Below, piece by piece: positions 53,615-62,493 of a stretch of DNA of 64,000 nucleotides. The notes beneath the pieces were generated by a model. The model searched no databases. It was not told the DNA's origin and worked only from the letters and a program-made list of their open reading frames with translations. The position numbers and the translations under genes were made by a program. Positions within the stretch are counted from its first letter, which is position 1; every line of letters starts with the position of its first letter. Location: the NCBI GenBank assembly GCA_965221445.1, contig CBDCSF010000013.1, positions 1,736,001 to 1,800,000 of the forward strand. The letters are read 5' to 3'. The DNA is from MPNP01 sp965221445. GTDB taxonomy: Bacteria > Pseudomonadota > Alphaproteobacteria > Rhodobacterales > Rhodobacteraceae.

Positions 53615-54058
53615 CTACTTGTTTTCCTGATTTACCTCTATTGAATTCCCCTCAATAATTTCATCATTGAAATGTTCTTTGGCCGCGAACCCCGAACGAG
53701 TGCTAACATTTCCTGCAAAGTTATTTATGAAAAAATTGACAAGGAACTCCCGAGAATGGGGAATAAGTAGTAAAAACCCAATTGTATCTGTAAAAAAACC
53801 GGGTGTTAACAGCAATAATCCGCCAGCAAAAATGGCAATTGCCTGTAAAATGGGATTCATCGGGTCCTTGACACGGCTAACAGTATCCCGGATCTTGTTT
53901 ATAACTAGAGGAAACTGGGTTCGTGCCAAATATGCACCCAAAAAGGCGGTAAAAATGATAACAGCCAAAGTGGGGAACAGACCAATCAATCCACCTATCT
54001 GAATAAATAGAGCGATTTCAATCAGTGGAACAAGTAAAAAAAGAATAAATAATTTCAT
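53615..54058 (-). CDS. fxsA: FxsA-family membrane protein
   Basis: FxsA is a small inner-membrane protein, named for suppressing F-plasmid exclusion of phage T7. The 147 residues carry about three hydrophobic segments: LFILFLLVPLIEIALFIQIG, LIGLFPTLAVIIFTAFLGAYLART and IFAGGLLLLTPGFFTDTIGFLLLIP, the last with the GLLLLxPGFxTD motif. It diverges from the Tim44-like gene, the standard alphaproteobacterial arrangement. Confidence 0.9.
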   Translation of the reverse strand: MKLFILFLLVPLIEIALFIQIGGLIGLFPTLAVIIFTAFLGAYLARTQFPLVINKIRDTVSRVKDPMNPILQAIAIFAGGLLLLTPGFFTDTIGFLLLIPHSREFLVNFFINNFAGNVSTRSGFAAKEHFNDEIIEGNSIEVNQENK

Positions 54059-54177
54059 ACATCAAGCCTAAACACAGGTAATACCCTACTATAATATGGA
54101 CATACGGTTTACTCCAACCTAAATATCTATAGACAACAAATGTATTGTCTGAAACTAATTTAAAGGTAGTTATTAAA

Positions 54178-54831
54178 ATGTCACCAATGTTGCAGCTTCT
54201 TATTCTGGCAGGAATTGCACTATTTTTAATTTTCAAGTTACGAGGCATACTTGGTACAAGAACTGGTTTTGAACAAAGACCTCCAACCCATCCTTCCGTA
54301 ACAATTGACCAATCATCCAAGGTGGTCCCTGAAGATGAAGCTCAGGTTGACGAAGAAATCGCCAGGTTGGTGGCACCGAATTCTGAAAATGCACAAACAT
54401 TGGGAGAGATGAAAGCCTATGAGAGGAATTTTAGTGTTCAGGAATTCCTTGATGGTGCCGGCAAAGCCTATGAATGGATCCTGACCTCCTTTGGTGAGGG
54501 TAAGGTAGACGATTTAAAACCTTTCCTCTCGACCGAAGTGTTTAATTCTTTCAAGCAAGGTGTTGATCAAAGAGATCCAGACAATCTCGTAAAAGTTCAA
54601 TTTGTTAGAACAAGTGGAAAAGACATTAAGGATGTAAAGTTTGAGCAAGCCACAGGTAGAGGAGAAATTACAATCGAATTTGCCAGCGAACTTATTTCCT
54701 ATGTTGAGGATCCTGAAGGTAACGTTGTCGAAGGAGATAAATCCAATCCAGTTCGACAGAATGATGAGTGGACCTTTTCAAGAATTATGGGTGAAAATGA
54801 TCCAAACTGGATACTTGTTGCAACAGGTTAA
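54178..54831 (+). CDS. Tim44-like domain protein
   Basis: I choose ATG 54178 (MSPMLQLLILAGIALFLIFK), which gives a single N-terminal membrane anchor and 217 residues; a TTG at 54145 is upstream. The Tim44-like domain begins at about residue 85: FLDGAGKAYEWILTSFGEGKVDDLKPFLSTEVFNSFKQGVD is its conserved helical stretch (quoted as AGKAYEWILTSFGEGKVDDL). WTFSRIMGENDPNWILVATG is the family end. The bacterial role is not settled; membrane-protein insertion or TimA-type function has been proposed. Divergent from fxsA. Confidence 0.88.
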   Translation: MSPMLQLLILAGIALFLIFKLRGILGTRTGFEQRPPTHPSVTIDQSSKVVPEDEAQVDEEIARLVAPNSENAQTLGEMKAYERNFSVQEFLDGAGKAYEWILTSFGEGKVDDLKPFLSTEVFNSFKQGVDQRDPDNLVKVQFVRTSGKDIKDVKFEQATGRGEITIEFASELISYVEDPEGNVVEGDKSNPVRQNDEWTFSRIMGENDPNWILVATG

Positions 54832-54869
54832 AAGTTTCTTAGTACCTCAAATTTTGGTGATGTTCAAAA

Positions 54870-55559
54870 ATGCACAAAAAATTGAACTCGGAGGGACTCA
54901 CAGAACAGGATGTGGCACATTGGGAAGAATTCTGTCAAACCAACCAAATTAACAAAAAGGACAGCATCCAGCCTAAGCGACTTTCCTCTAATATAAAGGC
55001 AACAAACGAGGCAGAATCGTCCACCACAGGGAGTCTTAGTCTAGAGGATTTATCGAATTGGACTGCTTTTTGTGAAAATAATGATTTGCCCCAGAAACAC
55101 TTGCAAGGTGTTGAACAACAGGAAGTCGAAGAGAAACCACAGAGAAACCGAAACAAAGAAACTTCTCCTATTGTATTACCCCCAAAGCCACAGAAAGCAC
55201 ATACGCCCAGCCGAAGCAATATTGACTCCAAAGTTCTAAAGAAACTTCGTTTAGGGTTGATCAATCCCGAACGAAGTCTTGATCTTCATGGTATGTTTAG
55301 GGAAGAGGCTACCCAAAAGGTATTGAGGTTTGTAATTGAGGCTTACAATAATGGGAATCGTCTCCTTTTGGTAATTCCGGGAAAAGGCAAGGATACTGAA
55401 GGCCGTAGGGGTTATGGAACATTGAATCGATTGATTACTCCTCTTTTGTCCTCTAAACCAATTTCCCAATATATACTGCATTTTCAGACTGCCCACAGCA
55501 GCCACGGCGGTAGCGGGGCATATTATGTATACTTGAAAAGGAATAAGAGCTTGAGGTGA
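54870..55559 (+). CDS. Smr-domain protein (possible nuclease)
   Basis: A 229-residue protein. The N-terminal half is polar and low in complexity, with two repeats of an EEFCQTN / TAFCENND-type motif (LTEQDVAHWEEFCQTNQI near residue 7, LSLEDLSNWTAFCENNDL near 55). The C-terminal Smr domain (about 145-228) has SLDLHGMFREEATQKV with the catalytic-type LDLHG, VIPGKGKDTEGRRGYG and HGGSGAYYVYLKR. Smr domains are endonucleases in MutS2 but stand-alone versions are poorly characterised. It lies 38 bp after the Tim44-like gene; mltA, often between them, is absent. Confidence 0.85.
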   Translation: MHKKLNSEGLTEQDVAHWEEFCQTNQINKKDSIQPKRLSSNIKATNEAESSTTGSLSLEDLSNWTAFCENNDLPQKHLQGVEQQEVEEKPQRNRNKETSPIVLPPKPQKAHTPSRSNIDSKVLKKLRLGLINPERSLDLHGMFREEATQKVLRFVIEAYNNGNRLLLVIPGKGKDTEGRRGYGTLNRLITPLLSSKPISQYILHFQTAHSSHGGSGAYYVYLKRNKSLR

Positions 55560-55599
55560 TTTATCAACTAAGCAAGAGCACCAAAGATTGGCCTTTTTA

Positions 55600-56451
55600 T
55601 TAGTCCGATACTATATAAATCCTGTATTTATCCCTGGCAAACTGGGCACCGGCAATTTTGCCCGTACGATAACTACCACCATCCAGATTTATTTTTCCAT
55701 CCCTGAAATACATTGCTGAAGGGTCAAATCCGGAAAACAAGTCGCCTGGATAGGTATGACCGTGAACTGGAATGAGATCAGAAGCTTCAAAAGAACCGTA
55801 CAGGAATTTTCCCCTTATCCAGGACCAGTGGTCGTCATGTAAACAATCCCATGGTTCAGCCAGAGCCTCCTCAATACCAAGGTCGGGGTTAATTCCAGCA
55901 TGTACAAACAGGAGTGAACCGATCTTTTTATGCCCCAATAATGAACCCAAAAAGGTCATTCTCTCTTGACCCAGTGCCAAGGACAGTGTTTGAGCAAAAT
56001 CTTTGATATTCATGAGATTCAATTCAAAAAGATCCAAATCCAATTCACCAAGGGTTGTGTTAGACCCGTTCCATGACCAGATTTCATGAGCTGGTGTGTG
56101 TGCGTTTTCAGGTATATACCTTGAGAATTCTGTCATTTTCTTGCCCGTGAGGGAAAGTTTCATCAATTGTTCATGATTTCCCATGAGAGTGTAGGTTTCT
56201 GTAAATCCAAGATCAGTGGCATTTCTCATCAGGTCTAAAGCACCAATGGAATTGGGTCCCCGGTCTATTAAATCACCAAGTGAGATTAAAATTGATTGGT
56301 GATTTGGATCACTGGCTTCTGCAAACGCCTTAAGCATAGTTTCCAGATGTGAACAATAACCATGAACATCACCCACGGTATAAACTTCCAAGCCTTCATT
56401 TAACCCTGTGGCCAAGGGCATCCAGTCTGATTTAAAATACAATTTTGGCAT
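55600..56451 (-). CDS. Metallophosphoesterase, PP2A-like / ApaH-like
   Basis: A 283-residue phosphatase. GDVHG (27-31), GDLIDRG (59-65) and GNHE (91-94) provide the two-metal site. FVHAGINPDLG and VHGHTYPGD supply the distal histidines. The GDLIDRGPNS and HAGI blocks are as in bacterial serine/threonine phosphatases and diadenosine tetraphosphatases. It may dephosphorylate proteins or Ap4A. It lies downstream of infB but probably has its own promoter. Confidence 0.87.
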   Translation of the reverse strand: MPKLYFKSDWMPLATGLNEGLEVYTVGDVHGYCSHLETMLKAFAEASDPNHQSILISLGDLIDRGPNSIGALDLMRNATDLGFTETYTLMGNHEQLMKLSLTGKKMTEFSRYIPENAHTPAHEIWSWNGSNTTLGELDLDLFELNLMNIKDFAQTLSLALGQERMTFLGSLLGHKKIGSLLFVHAGINPDLGIEEALAEPWDCLHDDHWSWIRGKFLYGSFEASDLIPVHGHTYPGDLFSGFDPSAMYFRDGKINLDGGSYRTGKIAGAQFARDKYRIYIVSD

Positions 56452-56490
56452 CGACCAACAACCTTGATTGGAATGGATTCATAATATGAT

Positions 56491-56508
56491 GCCTGTCGGA
56501 AAACAGGC
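56491..56508 (-). terminator. Weak hairpin after infB
   Basis: GCCTGT and ACAGGC pair around CGGAAA (6-bp stem), 18-35 bp downstream of the infB stop on the minus strand. No T-run follows, so termination here is uncertain. Confidence 0.3.
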
Positions 56509-56525
56509 AAATCGAGATAGCAAGA

Positions 56526-58988
56526 TTAAAGTGTTTGCTGGATTTCTTCCTGCTCAAATACTTCGATGTAATCGCCCTGTTTGAGATTAGAATAGTTCTC
56601 AAAGGCCATGCCACATTCCAGCCCGGTTTCGACTTCATCAACTTCATTTTGGAACCGCTTTAGGGTTTTTAGTTTTCCCTCATGGATCACGACATTATCC
56701 CTAAGCAATCGTACCCCGGATGACCGCCTGACAATTCCTTCCGTAACTTTACATCCCGCAACGAGCCCAACCCCGGTAATTTTGAACGTATCCAATATCT
56801 CGGCATTACCAAGGAAATTTTCCTTTATTTGTACATCAAGGAGGCCTGAAGCCATAGCTTTGACATCATCGACGAGCCGGTAAATTATTGAATAGTAAAG
56901 TAACTCAATACCTTTCTGAGCAGCCATTGTACGTGCCGAAGGGGTGGCCCGAACATTAAATCCAATCATCTGTGCACCAGAGGAAACCGCTAGTGAAACA
57001 TCGGTTTCAGTTATTGCCCCAACTCCAAAGTGCAAAACCCTGACCTGCACTTCATCGTTTCCTATCTTTGCTACCGCTTGGTTTATTGCTTCCGCTGATC
57101 CCTGTACATCAGCCTTGACAACAAGTTGCAAATCCTTGGTGGGCTTCTTTTCGCCCAAGCTCATAAGGTTTTCCAAACTCAGAACCGCTCCTGCGGAAGA
57201 GATTTTGTTTCGATTTGTACTTCTTCTATATTCAGAAATTTCTCTTGCTTGTGATTCATTTTCAACCACGTTTAGCGTATCACCTGCCTGTGGCGTTCCA
57301 TTCAATCCCAGTACTTCTACTGGAACAGATGGGCCTGCAGAATTGATCCTTTTGTCTTGGTCGTTTATCAGGGCCCTTACTTTTCCCCAATGTTCGCCGA
57401 CAACAAAAATATCCCCCCTTTTTAAGGTTCCTTTTTGAATCAGAACTGTTGCTACTGGTCCTCTTCCTACATCAAGCTTGGCTTCAATTACTGTTCCAGA
57501 AGCAGGTCGATAGGGGTTGGCCTTTAATTCCATTAATTCAGCCTGTAGAGATATCGCTTTTAGAAGATCATTAATTCCATCTCCCTTAATAGCTGAAATC
57601 TCTACATCAAGAACTTCACCGGAATGCTTTTCTACAACAACATCATATTGCAGGAGTTGATTCCGGACATTATCCGGATTTGCATCAGGTAAATCACACT
57701 TGTTTATGGCAAGTATCAATGGAGCATTTGCTGCCTTGGCGTGATTGATAGCTTCTATCGTCTGGGGCATGACAGAATCATCGGCGGCTACTACCAAGAC
57801 AACGATGTCAGTTACATTAGCTCCCCTTTCCCGCATTGAAGTGAACGCAGCATGGCCAGGTGTATCAAGGAAAGTAAGTGTGTCACCTCCATCGGTTTTG
57901 ACTTGATAAGCTCCGATGTGCTGTGTAATTCCTCCATCTTCACCAGCTGCAACGCTTGCCTTTCTGATAGTATCCAGCAGGGTGGTCTTGCCATGATCAA
58001 CATGCCCCATGACTGTAACCACGGGATACCTAACTTTAAGGTCTTTGGGGTCATCCTTGATTGCGTCAATAGCATCTTCGACATCTGCATCGGAAACCCT
58101 TATTACCTTATGTCCAAATTCCTCTATAATTATCTCGGCAGTGTCAGCATCGATTGTCTGGTTTTGGGTTGCCATGACTCCATACTTCATGAGTGCCTTA
58201 ATGACGTCTGCAACCCTTTGGGTCATTCGGTTGGCAAGTTCCTGAACCATTATTGTTTCAGGTAATTGTACATCCCTTACAATTTTTTCACGGACAGGTT
58301 CTGCAACTTGTGCCTTACGTTTCCTTCTTTCTTCTCTCCGTCGGAAAGCAGCGTGAGAGGGTTGATGATCAAGTTCTTCCTCTTCGCGGAAAGCAGTGTT
58401 TACATTTACCTTGACCTCCCGTCGTTTTTCAGAAACCCGTCCCCTGTCTTCCTCCGCACCTTTTTCCTTGACCCTTCGCTTCTTTCTTGTTTCTGGAACT
58501 GATTTGGGCTCTTCCCCTGCCTTTTTTTGCAGAGCCTTTTTCTTTTCTTCCAGTAACCTTTGTTCCTCCTCTTTACGTTGTATCTCTAACTGTTCCTGTT
58601 TTTCTTTCTCCCTTTGCAGATGTTCACGATGGGCTTGGGATCTTTTTTCCCTTTCTTCATCCAACAGGCGTTGCTGTTCAGCCCTTGATTCACTTTCCGC
58701 TTTATCCTTAACCTTTGCTTTCTTGACAGCTTCTGCTCTGCGAAGCAACTCATCTCTGTCTTGAACTATTGTTGACGTTGCAGGACTCTTTGTTTCCTTA
58801 ACCTGGGGAGGGTCACGACGTGGTGGGGGAGTTTGGAGTGCTGGCGTTTTCCGTGTGATCCCGGTTGGGGGCACAAACACAACTTCTTGTTGTTTTTTTC
58901 CACGGGATGGAACAAAATTTTTCCTTGCCGTCCTCGTTGCCCCTCCGGGTCGGGGGGTAGATTTTAACGAAAGAGTATTAGTACCCAT
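56526..58988 (-). CDS. infB: Translation initiation factor IF-2
   Basis: IF-2 is the GTPase that places initiator fMet-tRNA on the ribosome. An 820-residue protein. A long, charged, probably helical linker occupies about residues 80-230 (many E, K, R, Q). The IF2N-type region (VPETIMVQELAN-like, here QLPETIMVQELANRM) follows. G1 is GHVDHGKT (328-335), G3 DTPGH (375-379), G4 NKCD (429-432). GVGAITETDVSLAVSSGAQMIGFNVR and GVVRRSSGVRLLRDN-like (here GIVRRSSGVRLLRD) are in the C-terminal part. Downstream of ylxR in the rimP-nusA-ylxR-infB operon. Confidence 0.97.
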   Translation of the reverse strand: MGTNTLSLKSTPRPGGATRTARKNFVPSRGKKQQEVVFVPPTGITRKTPALQTPPPRRDPPQVKETKSPATSTIVQDRDELLRRAEAVKKAKVKDKAESESRAEQQRLLDEEREKRSQAHREHLQREKEKQEQLEIQRKEEEQRLLEEKKKALQKKAGEEPKSVPETRKKRRVKEKGAEEDRGRVSEKRREVKVNVNTAFREEEELDHQPSHAAFRRREERRKRKAQVAEPVREKIVRDVQLPETIMVQELANRMTQRVADVIKALMKYGVMATQNQTIDADTAEIIIEEFGHKVIRVSDADVEDAIDAIKDDPKDLKVRYPVVTVMGHVDHGKTTLLDTIRKASVAAGEDGGITQHIGAYQVKTDGGDTLTFLDTPGHAAFTSMRERGANVTDIVVLVVAADDSVMPQTIEAINHAKAANAPLILAINKCDLPDANPDNVRNQLLQYDVVVEKHSGEVLDVEISAIKGDGINDLLKAISLQAELMELKANPYRPASGTVIEAKLDVGRGPVATVLIQKGTLKRGDIFVVGEHWGKVRALINDQDKRINSAGPSVPVEVLGLNGTPQAGDTLNVVENESQAREISEYRRSTNRNKISSAGAVLSLENLMSLGEKKPTKDLQLVVKADVQGSAEAINQAVAKIGNDEVQVRVLHFGVGAITETDVSLAVSSGAQMIGFNVRATPSARTMAAQKGIELLYYSIIYRLVDDVKAMASGLLDVQIKENFLGNAEILDTFKITGVGLVAGCKVTEGIVRRSSGVRLLRDNVVIHEGKLKTLKRFQNEVDEVETGLECGMAFENYSNLKQGDYIEVFEQEEIQQTL

Positions 58989-59009
58989 TAAATCCCTATA
59001 CCTTCAAAA

Positions 59010-59654
59010 TTAAGTTGCCACATCTGGCAATGTTGATTGAAAACCTTCCATTCCTCGGATGCGTTCAAGTTTTTGGGCAGTTAATGAAAGTTTTTGTGCC
59101 AGGGGCCCATTTTTAACTCCCACATAAATTACCAATTCCCTACCGAAGACTTTGCCTAGTTCTGCCGAAGACAAACAGCGGTGGTGTTTGCACGCAACAC
59201 CCCTTGGTATTATCTTCTGCCCCTGTCGGTTTGAGCCGTCAAATGCCTGAATCAATACGGTTATAGTTTTGCTGCCAACTCCCCGCCTAACCTTCTCAAA
59301 TCCTGTTACAACATGACCGGATTTGCGTCCCAGAGATAGTATTCCGGTTAGATAATCAATTAACTTAGATTCTACCGTATATAAAAAATCAGCCGTAATT
59401 TCAACATTTCTTCGGGCTGCTCTGGAAAAGTAATTTCCTGAAGCAGCTTTTTCCAAGGTATTTCGATCAGGAAATACCCACATCCCGCGTCCGGGCAATT
59501 TTCGATTAATATCCAGAACAACCACTCCCTTTGGGTCCACGGTAAATTTCAATAATTCTTCTTGATCAAACCTTTTCCCGGTTACCACACACCGCCGAAT
59601 ACAAATGTCATGTTTCTTCGACTTTCCCCTGGTCACTTTCCGTCTCCGTATCAC
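59010..59654 (-). CDS. YlxR (DUF448) RNA-binding protein with a C-terminal L7Ae-like region
   Basis: A 214-residue protein. The YlxR domain is about residues 15-90 (CIRRCVVTGKRFDQEELLKF, LPGRGMWVFPDRNTLEKA) with the signature GRGMW. The C-terminal half (LGRKSGHVVTGFEKVRRGVG) has the L7Ae/YlxQ-like GRKSGHVV stretch, so YlxR and YlxQ parts are fused. The start is GTG 59654, overlapping nusA by 47 bp, or GTG 59636. YlxR is an RNA-binding protein of the nusA-infB operon in many bacteria; its exact role is not settled. Confidence 0.9.
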   Translation of the reverse strand: MIRRRKVTRGKSKKHDICIRRCVVTGKRFDQEELLKFTVDPKGVVVLDINRKLPGRGMWVFPDRNTLEKAASGNYFSRAARRNVEITADFLYTVESKLIDYLTGILSLGRKSGHVVTGFEKVRRGVGSKTITVLIQAFDGSNRQGQKIIPRGVACKHHRCLSSAELGKVFGRELVIYVGVKNGPLAQKLSLTAQKLERIRGMEGFQSTLPDVAT

Positions 59655-61242
59655 CTTCTTCGCCGTAAATGGCCTGAATGTCCTCAGGCTTCATCAGTCC
59701 AGTACTTACCCTGGCTGAAATGATCAAATATTGAGCATCTTCGGCATTAATATTAAATTCTTCCAAAAGACCTTTTTCCCATACTTGTTTGCCGTTGATT
59801 TCTGTATAACCTCCTGATAATTCCCAATCAGCCAAGGTCGCAAATTCATTAAGAGTAATGATTTCATTTTTGGCCAATTCCAGAAGCATTTTCGGGGTTA
59901 GGCCCTCAAACTCAGCCAAATCATCTTTCAAACCATATCTTATTGCCTCGGCGAGATACTCTGCATTCTCCTTTTCCACATGCTTTCGTGCCCTATTTTG
60001 CAATTCTTCAGCGATAGCTTCGTCAATGCCATTGAGCGACAATAGCTCTTCCAGTGTACATTCGGCAAGATAATCAATTGAGTCAAAGCCCTCCGTAACC
60101 AACAGTTGGGCAAAGGTTTCATCTACGTCAATGGCTTCCATAAACAATTTCTGTCGCTGGTTAATGATTTCCTGTCTCTGCTCCCGTTCGTAGGTCTCAG
60201 TTACAATTTCAATATCCAAACCGGTCAGACTCCGGGCTAATCGAACATTTTGGCCTCGTTTACCAATGGCAAGAGAAAGCTGATCATCTGGAACAACAAT
60301 AGTCGAGGGATTGCCCTGTTCATCTAATATCCCTTTTGATACCTTGGCAGGTTGAAGGGCGTAAGTAACGAATTCAAAGGCGTTTTCTGTCCAGGGAATG
60401 ACATCAACTCTTTCCCCTTGCAACTCATTGACAACAGTTTGAACCCTTGATCCTCTCATGCCGACACAGGCACCAACGGGGTCAATACTGGCATCGTATG
60501 AAACAACTGCTATTTTGGCTCGAGAGCCCGGATCTCTGGCAATACACTTGATATCAATCGTTCCTTCATAAAATTCTGGAACCTCACTTCGAAAGAGTTC
60601 TCGCATAAACTCATTTGCTGTTCTTGACAACCTGACCTGGGGACCACGGATTTCTCTGGTTACGTCTACTACATAAGCACGGATTCGGGTACCTTTTTCG
60701 GGATTTTCATGACTAATTTTCTGGGTACGGTGAATCATTGTCTCACCAATGGTCAATTCTACTATTATATTCCCCTGCTCAACTCCCTTGACGGTTCCGA
60801 CAATTATTTGTCCTTTCTTATCCTTAAATTCCTCATATTGCTTTTCCATCTCCGCTTCACGAACCTTGCGATGAATAACCTGTTTGGCGGCCTGGATATT
60901 GATCCGATCCAACTGATCAACTCCAACGGGGGGCAACTCTTCTATAATCTCATTTCCCAACTGTAATTCCGGATCAATTTTCCTGGCATCATCCAAGGTG
61001 ATTTCAGTTGACATGTTTTCAACTTCCTCTACCACTGTTCTCACCCTTTGAAGGGTTAGGTCGCCAGTGTCCTTGTTATATTTGGCCCTGATGTCCAACT
61101 CCGTACCATATCGCATCCTAGCCGCTTTGGCCATGGATTCTTCCATGGCTTCAAGAACGATTCCTCGGTCAATATTCTTTTCTTGGGCCACTGATTCGGC
61201 CATTTGAAGCAATTCAAACCTATTTGCACTGGTAAGGTTCAT
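59608..61242 (-). CDS. nusA: Transcription termination/antitermination protein NusA
   Basis: NusA controls pausing, termination and antitermination of RNA polymerase. The N-terminal domain starts NRFELLQMAESVAQEKNIDR. S1 lies near residues 135-200 (GQIIVGTVKGVEQGNIIVEL). The KH domains carry DPVGACVGMRGSRVQTVVNEL and LAIGKRGQNVRLA. C-terminal acidic repeats with helix-hairpin-helix character (AECTLEELLSLNGIDEAIAE) follow, and the tail is acidic. Length 544. Sits between rimP and ylxR. Confidence 0.97.
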   Translation of the reverse strand: MNLTSANRFELLQMAESVAQEKNIDRGIVLEAMEESMAKAARMRYGTELDIRAKYNKDTGDLTLQRVRTVVEEVENMSTEITLDDARKIDPELQLGNEIIEELPPVGVDQLDRINIQAAKQVIHRKVREAEMEKQYEEFKDKKGQIIVGTVKGVEQGNIIVELTIGETMIHRTQKISHENPEKGTRIRAYVVDVTREIRGPQVRLSRTANEFMRELFRSEVPEFYEGTIDIKCIARDPGSRAKIAVVSYDASIDPVGACVGMRGSRVQTVVNELQGERVDVIPWTENAFEFVTYALQPAKVSKGILDEQGNPSTIVVPDDQLSLAIGKRGQNVRLARSLTGLDIEIVTETYEREQRQEIINQRQKLFMEAIDVDETFAQLLVTEGFDSIDYLAECTLEELLSLNGIDEAIAEELQNRARKHVEKENAEYLAEAIRYGLKDDLAEFEGLTPKMLLELAKNEIITLNEFATLADWELSGGYTEINGKQVWEKGLLEEFNINAEDAQYLIISARVSTGLMKPEDIQAIYGEEGDTETESDQGKVEET

Positions 61243-61290
61243 AATTTTTCTCCAGCATATCTCGGAATAATTTCACTAAAAATTGGTTTA

Positions 61291-61806
61291 TCAATTGGAT
61301 AATATCTGCTCTTCCTGGTGTCGGTTCAAAAGTTTTTCTGACATAACAAGGCGGGCTTTCGAAATTTGAGAAAATTGCATATAAATTTTCTCTGGGAAGG
61401 TATCCAATACCACGACATAACCCTTGGTGGACTGTATGATTCCCTTAAATCGTCGCTGGCCATCTATTGGCTGGTTGAGCTCCACCTTTGCCTTGTATCC
61501 AACCCATTGTTCAAAATGTTCCAACTTGGTCAGTGGCCGGTCAATTCCCGGTGATGATACTTCCAGTGAATATTTGTCACTGATCGAATCCTCAACGTCT
61601 AAAAGTGGGGATAACGCATGGGATAAATCAGTACAATCTCCGACGGTCATCGTTCCATCAGGTCGTTCGGCCATTATCTGCAGTGTTTTTGTCGTACTGC
61701 CGCTGAACCGCAATCTGATTAACTCAAAACCCATCAAGGAAATTTCAGGTTCAAGTAACTTCTGAAGCTGCTTTTCCTTGAATGTTAGAGCTACCAAGTC
61801 CCTCAT
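61291..61806 (-). CDS. rimP: Ribosome maturation factor RimP
   Basis: RimP is needed for 30S maturation. The 171-residue protein has LEPEISLMGFELIRLRFSG, DCTDLSHALSPLLDVED and SLEVSSPGIDRPLTKLEHFEQWVG (family core with the SPG-DRPL motif). The C-terminal Sm-like part follows. It opens the operon with a terminator-like hairpin directly in front of its ribosome-binding site (see 61823-61844). nusA follows after 49 bp. Confidence 0.96.
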   Translation of the reverse strand: MRDLVALTFKEKQLQKLLEPEISLMGFELIRLRFSGSTTKTLQIMAERPDGTMTVGDCTDLSHALSPLLDVEDSISDKYSLEVSSPGIDRPLTKLEHFEQWVGYKAKVELNQPIDGQRRFKGIIQSTKGYVVVLDTFPEKIYMQFSQISKARLVMSEKLLNRHQEEQILSN

Positions 61807-61822
61807 AAATTCCTTACCAAAT

Positions 61823-61844
61823 AAAAAAACAGGCCAGCGGCCTG
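61823..61844 (-). terminator. Attenuator-like intrinsic terminator in the rimP leader
   Basis: On the minus strand CAGGCC and GGCCTG form a perfect 6-bp GC stem around GCT, followed by seven T residues, ending only 17 bp before the rimP ATG. Upstream on the same strand, TTGACA lies at 61893-61888, with a weak -10 (TGAATC). A terminator between promoter and first gene is the layout of an attenuated leader, and rimP leaders of this kind have been described in other Proteobacteria. Confidence 0.65.
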
Positions 61845-62050
61845 CCTTGTAGTCAAAATTAGTGATTCAGTTTTTTGGAACCACCGCTGTCAAGTTAATT
61901 CTAATACACTTCATAAATATTTCAAGACCAATGAGACGATACAGGCTAAAAACTTGTATGGTTTCAAAAAAAGTGCCTGGATTCCAATTGTTGAACTTGG
62001 TACATGCAAGTTAAAATGAACTTTTCAAACTGGAAATTTAGGATAAAGCA

Positions 62051-62470
62051 ATGAGTGACATGAAGACAGTAGTTAATGATAGCAGTGTTGAAGAGTTTCT
62101 GCATTCCGTTCAAAATGTTCGTCGGAGAGAGGATTCCCATATCATTTTGGACATGATGAAACGAATCACTGGAGAACCTGCGAGAATGTGGGGAAAAAGC
62201 ATCGTTGGGTTTGGTCAGTACACCTACCAAAGGGCGGATAAATCAAAACACCAATGGATGTTGACAGGCTTCTCACCCCGAAAGCAATCCCTGTCAGTTT
62301 ATATAATGCCGGGGTTTTCGGAATACTCGGACCTATTAGCCAAATTGGGGAAGCACAAACACTCGGTAGGGTGCCTTTACATTAGTCAATTGGTTAATGT
62401 GGACCTGGTTGTTTTGGAAGAACTTATCAAAAGATCGGTTAAAGATATGAAAGACCGGTATGGCACTTGA
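62051..62470 (+). CDS. DUF1801 domain protein
   Basis: A 139-residue cytoplasmic protein of the DUF1801 (YdhG-like) family. VEEFLHSVQNVRRREDSHIILDMMKRITGE is the N-terminal helix pair (quoted as VEEFLHSVQNVRRREDSHII). WGKSIVGFGQYTYQ and QSLSVYIMPGF are the core strands. The C-terminal helix has LEELIKRSVKDMKDRYG. Function is not known; the family may bind a metal or ligand. Its ATG lies about 150 bp from the promoter of the rimP operon, so the two diverge. Confidence 0.8.
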   Translation: MSDMKTVVNDSSVEEFLHSVQNVRRREDSHIILDMMKRITGEPARMWGKSIVGFGQYTYQRADKSKHQWMLTGFSPRKQSLSVYIMPGFSEYSDLLAKLGKHKHSVGCLYISQLVNVDLVVLEELIKRSVKDMKDRYGT

Positions 62471-62493
62471 ATTGATTGAATTTTAACCGCTTT

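Noticed and set aside
57852..58764. Plus-strand frames within infB
   Set aside because: They are antisense shadows of the IF-2 coding sequence, which is clearly genuine.
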